Of a stretch of 5,891 nucleotides of DNA, positions 1 through 5,891 are shown one piece after another. How positions within the stretch are numbered: position 1 is the stretch's first letter; each line of letters starts with the position of its first letter. Position numbers and translations under genes: made by a program. This stretch comes from Bacteroidota bacterium. Its GTDB lineage: Bacteria; Bacteroidota; Ignavibacteria; Ignavibacteriales; Ignavibacteriaceae. The stretch covers positions 1-5,891 of the forward strand of contig JAJYSI010000228.1 of NCBI GenBank assembly GCA_021793635.1. Reading direction: 5' to 3'. The notes beneath the pieces are model-generated. The model had not been told where the DNA came from. It saw only the letters and a list, made by a program, of their open reading frames with translations, and did no database searches.

Positions 1-859
1 TTCGAGTTTCCAACTAGATTTTATAGACGGATTCAGGCCCAAGATCGCGATGATATTAAACATTACGCCAGATCATTTAAATAGATATGATTATAAGCTG
101 CAAAATTATATCGCCGCAAAACTTAGTATTTATTTAAATCAAAACAGCAGTGATTTTCTAATATTAAACAGAGACAGCGAGTCTCTGATAGAGTCACTTT
201 CGAAACATCAAAGCCGCGATCTTTATTTCTCAACTTCATCTAAAGAAGATAACGGAAGTTATTTGAAAGATGGGAAAATATTGTTTTATGAAAATAAAGA
301 GCTAGTATTTACTTGTAAACCCTCTGAGATTAACTTAAAAGGCGAACACAATTATGCCAATGCCATGGCTGCAATAATGGCTGCAAAAATATTTGGTGCA
401 GACAATCAAAAAATAATAGCGGCTCTAGGGTCATTTCCGGGAGTGGATCACAGACTTGAAATGGTAAGAGAACTTGCTGGAGTAAAGTATATAAACGATT
501 CTAAGGCAACTAACATTGATGCTGTATGGTATGCTTTGCGCAGCTTTGATGAGCCAATCTTTCTAATACTTGGCGGACTTGATAAAGGCAACGATTACAA
601 TCAGATTAAAGATCTAATTATTGAAAAGGTGAAAAAGATTTATGCTATTGGAACCTCAGCAGAAAAGATTTTTAATTTTTTTCATAAGATAGTAAAAGTT
701 GAAATAATGAAGTCCCTTGAGGGTGCAATTTTGGAAGCAAGCCGGGAAGCAAGAGCCAATGAGGTTGTATTGCTTTCACCGGCATGCGCTAGTTTTGATA
801 TGTTCCGGAGCTATGAGCACAGAGGTGAAGTTTTTAAAGAAGCAGTAAGTAAATTATAA
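1..859 (+). CDS. murD: UDP-N-acetylmuramoyl-L-alanine--D-glutamate ligase (MurD), 5'-truncated by window edge
   Basis: Cytoplasmic ATP-dependent ligase that adds D-glutamate to UDP-MurNAc-L-Ala. The reading frame is open from base 2, and the residues before the first ATG (base 50) already match MurD: SSFQL and FRPKIA lead straight into MILNITPDHLNRY. That ATG is therefore internal and the true start lies upstream. About 285 residues remain; the family is usually about 440-450, so the N-terminal UDP-binding domain and the P-loop are missing. In fragment numbering, visible motifs are NITPDH (20-25), the lysine of AAKL (residue 40) that matches the carbamylated lysine of E. coli MurD, GEHNYANA (114-121), HRLE (150-153), INDSKATN (164-171, substrate and phosphate binding in the C-terminal domain), GGLDKG (191-196) and LLSPACASFDMF near the end. 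The TAA stop touches the ftsW start codon. Identity is very secure. Confidence 0.97.
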   Translation, partial: SSFQLDFIDGFRPKIAMILNITPDHLNRYDYKLQNYIAAKLSIYLNQNSSDFLILNRDSESLIESLSKHQSRDLYFSTSSKEDNGSYLKDGKILFYENKELVFTCKPSEINLKGEHNYANAMAAIMAAKIFGADNQKIIAALGSFPGVDHRLEMVRELAGVKYINDSKATNIDAVWYALRSFDEPIFLILGGLDKGNDYNQIKDLIIEKVKKIYAIGTSAEKIFNFFHKIVKVEIMKSLEGAILEASREARANEVVLLSPACASFDMFRSYEHRGEVFKEAVSKL

Positions 860-1987
860 ATGAAGAAGTTAGCTATCATAATATTTTTTGATGCGTTCAT
901 TTTGATGTTGCTTGGATTAATAATTGTAATGAGCGCAAGCAGTACTTATAGCGAATTTAAGTTCGATAGCCTCTTTCATTTATTTAATTATCATTTTGCA
1001 AAAGTTGTAATCGGTATTGCCTGCTTAATTTTCTTCAGCGCAATCCCTTATGAAATTTATAAGAAGTTCAGCAAGGCAGCAATTATTGCAATAACATTTT
1101 TACTTCTTCTTACTCTGTTTATTGCGCCAGAAATAAAAGGTGCGGGGCGCTGGATAAATTTAGGATTTTTCTCTTTTCAACCTGCAGATATAGCAAAGCT
1201 AATTTTAATAATTCACCTGGCAGTTTTGCTTGAAGTTAAGAAGGGTGTATTACAGAATTATAAAGAAGGATTTCTTTATTTGTTGTTTTGGGTTCTAGTC
1301 ATTGCCGGTTTAGTCTTAGCGCAACCAAATGTCAGCAACGGAGTTCTTTTAGTATTTGTATCTTTTATGCTACTTTATGTAGGCGGCGCAAAATTAAGTC
1401 ACCTACTTCTTACTGCTTTAGGCTGTTTAATATTCGCCGGAATTATTGCTATGGCAATAGTTCATTCAAGAGAAAGGATTTTAACTTTTATTCATGCAAC
1501 TCAGCATGGAGGTACGGCAAATATACAAGTTAAACAAGCATTACTAGGATTGGGAAGCGGAGGAATTTTTGGTGTAGGTATGGGGCACAGTCTTCAGAGT
1601 AATTTATTTCTTCCAGAAGCTTACGGCGATTTTATTTTCGCAATCTTGGGCGAAGAATTAGGATTCTTAGGATCCGTGATAGTGCTTATTTGCTATTTAA
1701 TTTTATTTCTTGCTGGAATTTTGGTAGCTAAAAAAGCAAAGGATAGATTTGGGCAACTGCTTGCATTTGGAATAACGATGTCAGTTACAGTTTATGCATT
1801 TGTAAATGTTGCTGTGGCAACAGGGTTAGTGCCGACTACAGGTCTCCCATTGCCATTTATTAGCTATGGTGGTACATCATTGATTTTTCTTTGTATTTCT
1901 GTTGGGATATTAATAAATATTGCATTTTCGAGTGCTGTGGGAAAAAAGCCAATTGATCAAAAAATAAGTGAGCCTGTTTTGACATGA
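860..1987 (+). CDS. ftsW: SEDS-family septal peptidoglycan polymerase FtsW
   Basis: Multi-pass inner-membrane protein of the SEDS family (FtsW/RodA/SpoVE), which polymerises lipid II into glycan strands at the septum together with a class B penicillin-binding protein. It is 375 residues, normal for the family, with about ten hydrophobic segments. Visible motifs are MSASS (24-28) in the first membrane segment, GAGRWI (94-99), FSFQPADIAKL (104-114), QPNVSNG (155-161), PEAYGDFIFAILGEELG (252-268) and GLPLPFISYGGTS (328-340). Asp257 in the YGDFIFA stretch aligns with the catalytic aspartate known from FtsW and RodA. The usual QPDLG-type motif is altered to QPNVS, which is odd for the wider family but may be normal in this lineage. 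The start is the ATG directly after the murD stop; no clear Shine-Dalgarno precedes it. FtsW rather than RodA is chosen because of its place between murD and murG. Confidence 0.96.
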   Translation: MKKLAIIIFFDAFILMLLGLIIVMSASSTYSEFKFDSLFHLFNYHFAKVVIGIACLIFFSAIPYEIYKKFSKAAIIAITFLLLLTLFIAPEIKGAGRWINLGFFSFQPADIAKLILIIHLAVLLEVKKGVLQNYKEGFLYLLFWVLVIAGLVLAQPNVSNGVLLVFVSFMLLYVGGAKLSHLLLTALGCLIFAGIIAMAIVHSRERILTFIHATQHGGTANIQVKQALLGLGSGGIFGVGMGHSLQSNLFLPEAYGDFIFAILGEELGFLGSVIVLICYLILFLAGILVAKKAKDRFGQLLAFGITMSVTVYAFVNVAVATGLVPTTGLPLPFISYGGTSLIFLCISVGILINIAFSSAVGKKPIDQKISEPVLT

Positions 1988-3087
1988 TGGTAAGTAATAA
2001 AACATATCGATTTTTATTTGCCGGAGGTGGAACCGGAGGACATTTATACCCAGCTGTTGCCGTAGCAGAGCAGATTAAAATTAAAATACCGAACGCGCAA
2101 ATATTATTTGTAGGTACAAAATCAAAAATAGAGAGTAGAGTAATCCCTGAATTAGGTTATAAATTTAAGTCTATTTGGGTAAAGGGATTCTCAAGGAAAA
2201 TAACGTTAGAGAATTTTCTTTTTCCATTAAAATTAATTGTATCAGTTGTTCAATCTATTTTTATCAATTTAATTTTTAAGCCTCAAGTAGCAATTGGCTC
2301 TGGCGGTTATGTAGCAGGTCCTGCTATATTCGGTTCGTCAATAACAGGCGCAAAAATAATTCTACTTGAACAAAATAGTTATCCCGGAGTTACTTCTAAA
2401 TTGTTAGAAAGATTTGCAAAAGAAGTACACGTAAGTTTTGAGGATTCAAGAAGGTATTTTAAGAACAAAGAGAAAATATTCTTTACCGGTAATCCAGTAA
2501 GGAAAGACTTAGGTTCTGTTAATAAGAGTGATGCGTTAAAAGCATATAGTCTATCAGATTCAAAGAAGACATTATTAATCCTTGGCGGAAGCTTAGGCGC
2601 AGGTTCAATTAATGAAGCAGTTGCAGGCTCACTGAAGGTATTTATAGAAAATAATGTTCAGGTAATATGGCAGACAGGAAAAAATTATTACGATAAATAT
2701 AAGGTGTACAAATCGAATAATGTTTTAGTAATTCCTTTTATTGATAAAATGGACTTAGCTTATTCTGCATGCGACTTAATGTTAACCAGGGCGGGAGCTA
2801 CAACAATTGCGGAATTACTAGTTCTTGGGATTCCGTCTATTTTGGTACCTTCTCCCAACGTTGCAGAAAATCACCAGTATTATAATGCAAAGTCATTGTC
2901 AGAAAAAGGAGCTGCAATTCTGATAGAAGATAAAAATTTAAGTAATAGATTGTCCGAGGAAATTATTTCCATCATCTTTGATAAGGAAAAATTATTACAA
3001 TTAAAAACGAATGCTCTTTTATTAGGCAAGCCAGACGCAGCCGAAGAAATAGCATCGCGTGCAATTAAATATGCGTTTGCAGTATGA
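1984..3087 (+). CDS. murG: UDP-GlcNAc:lipid I N-acetylglucosaminyltransferase (MurG)
   Basis: GT28-family glycosyltransferase that moves GlcNAc from UDP-GlcNAc to lipid I, giving lipid II, on the cytoplasmic face of the inner membrane. The 367 residues match the family length (about 355-370). The N-terminal acceptor domain carries the glycine-rich loop GGGTGGHLYPA (14-24, with His20), the second glycine loop GSGGYVAGP (105-113) and EQNSYPG (129-135). GNPVR (169-173) leads to the hinge. The C-terminal donor domain has the third loop GGSLGAGSIN (201-210), RAGATTIAEL (269-278, with the Glu that binds the ribose hydroxyls) and NHQYYNA (296-302), equivalent to the RQQYWNA region of E. coli that contacts the sugar. 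The hydrophobic stretch at about 79-98 fits the membrane-association patch. The ATG overlaps the ftsW stop by four bases (ATGA); a second ATG at 1987 would also be possible and would remove only one residue. Confidence 0.97.
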   Translation: MMVSNKTYRFLFAGGGTGGHLYPAVAVAEQIKIKIPNAQILFVGTKSKIESRVIPELGYKFKSIWVKGFSRKITLENFLFPLKLIVSVVQSIFINLIFKPQVAIGSGGYVAGPAIFGSSITGAKIILLEQNSYPGVTSKLLERFAKEVHVSFEDSRRYFKNKEKIFFTGNPVRKDLGSVNKSDALKAYSLSDSKKTLLILGGSLGAGSINEAVAGSLKVFIENNVQVIWQTGKNYYDKYKVYKSNNVLVIPFIDKMDLAYSACDLMLTRAGATTIAELLVLGIPSILVPSPNVAENHQYYNAKSLSEKGAAILIEDKNLSNRLSEEIISIIFDKEKLLQLKTNALLLGKPDAAEEIASRAIKYAFAV

Positions 3088-3554
3088 CAGAATCTGATAA
3101 AAATATTTTTAAGTATAATTTATCGTTCTATTATCAGTCGACGATCATTTATTTTATAGTATTTATTTTATATGTAATAATACGCGGAGAGCTAGTAGAA
3201 GATTCGTTTATTTTTATTGTTAAGGATCCGATAATTTATTTTTTTGGATTTATTGTAGTCTTCTCTTTGGTAGGTTTGCTCTACAATGTATATAGAAAGA
3301 GGTTCTTGGAAATTACGGACGAGCAAATTTCATTTATTGAGAAATCAAGGTCGAAAGTCTTTAGAACAGAAGATATAATCCAAATAAAGATTTCTAAGAG
3401 GCGTGAAAGATTTAATAATAAAGTTTTTCGTCTTATCAGACTAAAAATTAAGAATAGGCGTAGACCGGTTATTATTCGACCTTCTGATTATGAAAATGAA
3501 GAAGCATTAATTAAGAAATTTCAAATGCTCAAAGAAAAACCCAGGAAAGGTTAA
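3084..3554 (+). CDS. Uncharacterised two-transmembrane protein with basic PH-like C-terminal domain
   Basis: I do not recognise a named family. The 156-residue protein has a short polar N-terminus, two strongly hydrophobic segments (about residues 18-34 and 49-68), then the charged turn YRKRF and a soluble part from about 73 to 150. That part begins RFLEITDEQISFIEKS and continues with alternating short strands (VFRTEDIIQIKI, FRLIRLKI, RPVIIRP) and a final helix (EEALIKKFQML). This two-helix-plus-beta-sandwich layout resembles membrane proteins with a bacterial PH-like (bPH2/YdbT-type) domain; the match is by eye and uncertain. The segment at 101-128 is very rich in Arg and Lys (KISKRRER, KIKNRRRP), as expected for a domain lying against anionic lipid on the cytoplasmic side. 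It overlaps the murG stop by four bases and its TAA touches the murC ATG, so it is a genuine operon member. A role in wall synthesis or division is inferred only from position. Confidence 0.85.
   Translation: MTESDKNIFKYNLSFYYQSTIIYFIVFILYVIIRGELVEDSFIFIVKDPIIYFFGFIVVFSLVGLLYNVYRKRFLEITDEQISFIEKSRSKVFRTEDIIQIKISKRRERFNNKVFRLIRLKIKNRRRPVIIRPSDYENEEALIKKFQMLKEKPRKG
3543..3550 (+). promoter_or_regulatory. Shine-Dalgarno-like site for murC
   Basis: The purine run AGGAAAGG lies inside the last codons of the preceding gene and ends 4 bases before the murC ATG; its AGGA core sits 8 bases upstream of that ATG. This is the clearest ribosome-binding sequence in the window. The other junctions have none or, before ftsA, only a weak AGGT. 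It supports the ATG at 3555 as the murC start. Confidence 0.55.
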
Positions 3555-4928
3555 ATGTTCAAGAATATTAAAAAAATTCACTTTGTAGGAATTGGCGGAA
3601 TCGGCATGAGCGGAATTGCGGAGATACTCCTAAATCAGGGTTTTGAAATCTCAGGTTCAGATAAATCTTTGTCAGATGTTACAGCTCGCCTTAGTAGCCT
3701 TGGCATCAAAGTCTATGAAGGTCATTCTCCGGAAAATCTTAAAGATGCAGATGTGCTTGTTTATTCATCTGCAGTAATGATAGACAACCCTGAAGTTCAA
3801 GCGGCGATTGAAAGAAAAATTCCAATTATTAAACGATCTGAAATGCTTGCAGAGTGTATGCGGATGAAATATGGAATTGGTATAGCAGGGACTCACGGAA
3901 AAACTACAACTACGTCGATGGTTGGATTAACCTTAACTGAAGGCGGAATTGATCCTACAATTATCGTTGGCGGAAAATTAAGCGGACTTGGAGGCACTAA
4001 CGCACGTTTAGGCGATGGAGAATTTATAGTTGTTGAAGCGGATGAATTCGATAGAACATTTTTAAAACTTACACCAACCATTGCAGTGATTACTACTTTA
4101 GAAAGTGAGCATCTAGATACATATAAGGATTTGGATGATATAAAGTCTGCTTTTATTGAATTTGCAAATAAGGTACCATTTTATGGTTTTGTTGTGCTGT
4201 GCATGGATGAACCTGCGCTTCAAGATATAATTCCTTATATAAATAAAAAGATTTTAACATACGGATTAACCACTCAAGCGGATATCCGGGCGACTGATAT
4301 TTATTTTAACGAATTTTCAAGCTCGTACTCTGTAAAATATAAGGGTGAAGATTTAGGAAAAATTACTTTGAAAATTCCGGGTGTCCATAATATCAAAAAC
4401 TCTCTTGTTGCAATTTGTATTGCAAAGGAGCTTGGGATCGGTTTTGATGTAATTAAGAAAGCTCTAGAATCATTCTCCGGTGTTTACAGAAGGTTCGAAA
4501 TAAAATATAACAAAGAAATTTTAGTGATTGACGATTATGCACACCATCCAACCGAAACTAGCGCAACTTTAGCCGGAATTAGAAACGGCTGGGATCGAAG
4601 GTTAATTGCAGTTTTTCAACCGCACCTTTATACGCGGACAAGAGATTTTTATCATGAGTTTGGAAGGTCGTTTCTTAACTCGGATATTTTTATCTGCACT
4701 GATGTTTATCCTGCTCGTGAAGAACCAATTGATGGAATCAGCGGCGAGCTTATTACCGAATCAGCTAAAAAGTTTGGACATAAAAATGTTATCTATGTTA
4801 AGGATAAAAATGATATCCCCAAAAAGTTAATTGAATTGAAAAAGGACGGTGATATATTTGTTACTATGGGCGCCGGGGATATTTGGAAGTACGGAGAAAA
4901 ATTTGTTGAACTTGTTAAAGCATTGTAA
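3555..4928 (+). CDS. murC: UDP-N-acetylmuramate--L-alanine ligase (MurC)
   Basis: Cytoplasmic Mur ligase that couples L-alanine to UDP-MurNAc with ATP hydrolysis, the first amino-acid addition of the stem peptide. It is 457 residues, within the family range (about 430-490). The N-terminal UDP-binding domain has HFVGIGGIGMSGIAE (9-23) and GSDK (34-37). The central ATPase domain has RSEMLAE (94-100), the P-loop GTHGKTTTT (112-120, Lys116 and Thr117), the acidic magnesium-binding motif EADEFD (161-166), and ESEHLDTY (183-190). GVHNIKNS (276-283) is the conserved HN motif. The C-terminal domain has GVYRRFE (309-315), DDYAHHPTE (326-334), FQPHLYTRTRDF (354-365) and MGAGDIW (448-454), the MurC-type signatures that separate it from MurD/E/F and from Mpl. 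All key residues are present. The start is the ATG directly after the preceding TAA, preceded by an AGGAAAGG site. Phe in EADEFD, where proteobacteria have Ser, hints at an FCB-group origin. Confidence 0.97.
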   Translation: MFKNIKKIHFVGIGGIGMSGIAEILLNQGFEISGSDKSLSDVTARLSSLGIKVYEGHSPENLKDADVLVYSSAVMIDNPEVQAAIERKIPIIKRSEMLAECMRMKYGIGIAGTHGKTTTTSMVGLTLTEGGIDPTIIVGGKLSGLGGTNARLGDGEFIVVEADEFDRTFLKLTPTIAVITTLESEHLDTYKDLDDIKSAFIEFANKVPFYGFVVLCMDEPALQDIIPYINKKILTYGLTTQADIRATDIYFNEFSSSYSVKYKGEDLGKITLKIPGVHNIKNSLVAICIAKELGIGFDVIKKALESFSGVYRRFEIKYNKEILVIDDYAHHPTETSATLAGIRNGWDRRLIAVFQPHLYTRTRDFYHEFGRSFLNSDIFICTDVYPAREEPIDGISGELITESAKKFGHKNVIYVKDKNDIPKKLIELKKDGDIFVTMGAGDIWKYGEKFVELVKAL

Positions 4929-4930
4929 AA

Positions 4931-5701
4931 ATGTTAGAAAAAAAAAGTAAAATATTGAGCGCTTTATTTCTCATTGTATTAATTTCATGTTTAATATTTT
5001 TGATCTTTTCTACGAATAAAAAAAATAATAAAGATGAGGCCAAAATGATTGAGGTACGTGGTAATAAACTTCTTTCAGAAAGTGATTATCTGAAATACGC
5101 TAAGCTTAATGATCTTTCTATTTATAATGATTTAACGCTACCGGCTATTAAAGAGCGTTTTGAAAAGCATCCTTACCTTGACAATGTCGATGTTGAATAT
5201 GCCGGCAATGGATTGGTAAAAGTTTTTGTAACTGAAAAAATAATAATGGCAGTTATAATCAATAATGGCGAACCGTATTTTATAACTGAGAAATTTCAAA
5301 TTTTGCCAATGTTGAATGATACTAAATTTGTTGATCTGCCGGTTATCAGCAATGCGAATGTCCAAAATAATTTTATAGCACTTTCTTATCACGAATCAGA
5401 TGATATTGTTGAAGCTTTTAAAATTATTGAAGCGGCCAAATTATCAAGTATAGAATTATCTAAGAAGCTTTCGGAAATTGATCTTAGAAACGGAAGCGAA
5501 ATTATATTGTCATTTTCCGGCATTAAACCTCCGGTTATTTTCGGCAAGGGCGATGAAGCAAAAAAAATGGTTTATTTAGAAATAATGATGGAGGGAATGC
5601 TTAACGGAAATAATCTTGTTGATAATAGTGATTATATTGATTTAAGATTTGCAAATGAAATTTTCCTTGGTAAAGCTGAAGAAACAGGTCTAAGTGAATG
5701 A
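4931..5701 (+). CDS. ftsQ: Cell division protein FtsQ/DivIB
   Basis: Bitopic inner-membrane divisome protein; in known systems it forms a complex with FtsB and FtsL and links early and late division proteins. It has 256 residues, near the family's usual 250-280. A short basic N-terminus (LEKKSK) is followed by one membrane segment (about 8-27), then a POTRA domain (about 38-103, opening IEVRGNKLLSESDYLKYA and closing with PYLDNVDVEY and VKVFVTEK). The beta domain follows, with EPYFITEKF (114-122), LPVIS (136-140), SEIDLRNG (181-188) and VIFGKG (202-207), and ends with YIDLRFANEIFLG (235-247), matching the YVDLRY ending typical of FtsQ. Sequence conservation is low, as usual for this family, so the call rests on architecture, the short motifs and the position between murC and ftsA. 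There is a 2-base gap after murC. The first codons contain a nine-A run. The stop overlaps the ftsA ATG by four bases. Confidence 0.93.
   Translation: MLEKKSKILSALFLIVLISCLIFLIFSTNKKNNKDEAKMIEVRGNKLLSESDYLKYAKLNDLSIYNDLTLPAIKERFEKHPYLDNVDVEYAGNGLVKVFVTEKIIMAVIINNGEPYFITEKFQILPMLNDTKFVDLPVISNANVQNNFIALSYHESDDIVEAFKIIEAAKLSSIELSKKLSEIDLRNGSEIILSFSGIKPPVIFGKGDEAKKMVYLEIMMEGMLNGNNLVDNSDYIDLRFANEIFLGKAEETGLSE
4938..4946 (+). repeat. A9 homopolymer at the start of ftsQ
   Basis: Nine consecutive A residues cover codons 3 to 6 of ftsQ. A one-base gain would put TAA at codon 7, and a one-base loss would put TGA at codon 9, so any slip ends the protein at once. Such tracts are common in AT-rich genes that encode a lysine-rich N-terminus, so a regulatory role is only possible. 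Confidence 0.9.
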
Positions 5702-5891
5702 AAAAAAATATTCTTGCAGGGTTGGATTTAGGAACGACTAAAGTTTGTGCGGTAATTGCCGAACGGATTGAAGACAGTAATCGTATAAATATTTTAGGAT
5801 TCGGAGTTGCTCCGTCAGAAGGTTTACATAAAGGTCTTGTTGCAAACATAGGTAAAACTGCTGAAGCTATAAGAGAAGCTGTTTCTATTGC
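5698..5891 (+). CDS. ftsA: Cell division protein FtsA, N-terminal part, cut by window end
   Basis: Actin-like ATPase that tethers FtsZ filaments to the cytoplasmic membrane and recruits later divisome proteins. Only the first 64 codons plus two bases fall in the window, and the frame is still open at the edge. The translation begins MKKNILAGLDLGTTKVCAVIAE, which contains the phosphate-1 motif of the actin/Hsp70 fold (GLDLGTTKV, residues 8-16). GFGVAPSEGLHKGLVANI (34-51) matches the FtsA stretch written in E. coli as SRGMDKGGVNDL, the lead-in to the 1C subdomain. MreB and DnaK are excluded by that segment and by the position after ftsQ. The ATG overlaps the ftsQ stop (ATGA); a weak AGGT lies 8 bases upstream. 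An A8 run follows the start codon directly. Confidence 0.95.
   Translation, partial: MKKNILAGLDLGTTKVCAVIAERIEDSNRINILGFGVAPSEGLHKGLVANIGKTAEAIREAVSI
5701..5708 (+). repeat. A8 homopolymer directly after the ftsA start codon
   Basis: Eight consecutive A residues follow the ftsA ATG; the first is also the last base of the ftsQ TGA. One extra A would bring TAA at codon 15 and one fewer would bring TAG at codon 11. It encodes the ordinary Lys-Lys-Asn start of the protein, so function beyond coding is unproven. Confidence 0.9.

Noticed and set aside
733..753. Direct repeat GGAAGCAAG twice with a 12-base period in murD
   Set aside because: It encodes the EASREARA stretch of a helix in the MurD C-terminal domain; chance codon similarity explains it.
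1288..1533. 81-codon open frame inside ftsW in another frame
   Set aside because: It lies wholly within a convincing ftsW, its translation is low-complexity with many Ser, Cys and Arg, and no ribosome-binding site or family resemblance is seen.
2581..2610. GGSLGAGSIN in MurG differs from the E. coli GGSQGA loop (Gln to Leu)
   Set aside because: This loop position varies among bacterial MurG proteins and the essential glycines are intact, so it is not evidence of altered function.
3893..4081. Reverse-strand open frame across the murC P-loop and EADEFD region
   Set aside because: It is antisense to highly conserved MurC sequence, and its make-up reflects the complement of Gly, Thr and Ile codons.
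4606..4830. 74-codon open frame inside murC in another frame
   Set aside because: It lies fully inside murC over conserved C-terminal motifs; it is a shadow of that gene.
4979..4990. Lipobox-like LISC (residues 17-20) in the N-terminus of FtsQ, suggesting a lipoprotein
   Set aside because: The hydrophobic run continues for several residues after the Cys (LIFLIF), which fits an uncleaved signal anchor, the normal FtsQ topology.
5138..5849. Two reverse-strand open frames (5138-5392 and 5601-5849) opposite ftsQ and ftsA
   Set aside because: Both are antisense to supported genes, the second spans the ftsQ-ftsA junction, and neither shows protein-like domains or a promoter.

Overview
The window is one uninterrupted stretch of a dcw (division and cell wall) gene cluster, with every gene on the + strand. 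In order it holds the 3' part of murD, then complete ftsW, murG, an uncharacterised two-membrane-segment gene, murC and ftsQ, and finally the 5' end of ftsA. Both ends of the window cut genes. No RNA gene, mobile element, CRISPR array, origin or terminator could be seen, and there is no non-coding stretch: the largest gap between genes is 2 bases.

The DNA is AT-rich and the coding style is that of a free-living bacterium with a normal peptidoglycan wall. The look of the proteins (MurC with EADEFD where proteobacterial enzymes have EADESD, FtsW with a divergent QPN motif, start codons mostly without strong Shine-Dalgarno sequences) suggests the Bacteroidota/Chlorobi/Ignavibacteria side of the FCB group, with an Ignavibacteria-like organism as best guess. 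This assignment is inference from remembered family patterns, not from a search.

The genes work on two linked jobs. MurC and MurD add L-Ala and D-Glu to the UDP-MurNAc precursor in the cytoplasm. MurG adds GlcNAc to lipid I to make lipid II at the inner face of the membrane. FtsW polymerises lipid II at the septum. FtsQ links the membrane part of the divisome, and FtsA anchors FtsZ filaments to the membrane. Gene junctions are extremely tight (ATGA overlaps at three, stop codon directly touching the ATG at two, a 2-base gap at one), so the genes are almost certainly co-transcribed and probably translationally coupled.

The one unexplained item is the 156-residue protein between murG and murC. 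It has two predicted membrane segments and a very basic cytoplasmic tail that resembles a bacterial PH-like fold. It has no name I recognise, and its position in the operon suggests a role at the membrane in wall synthesis or division. No wholly new system is evident; the rest is conventional dcw content.
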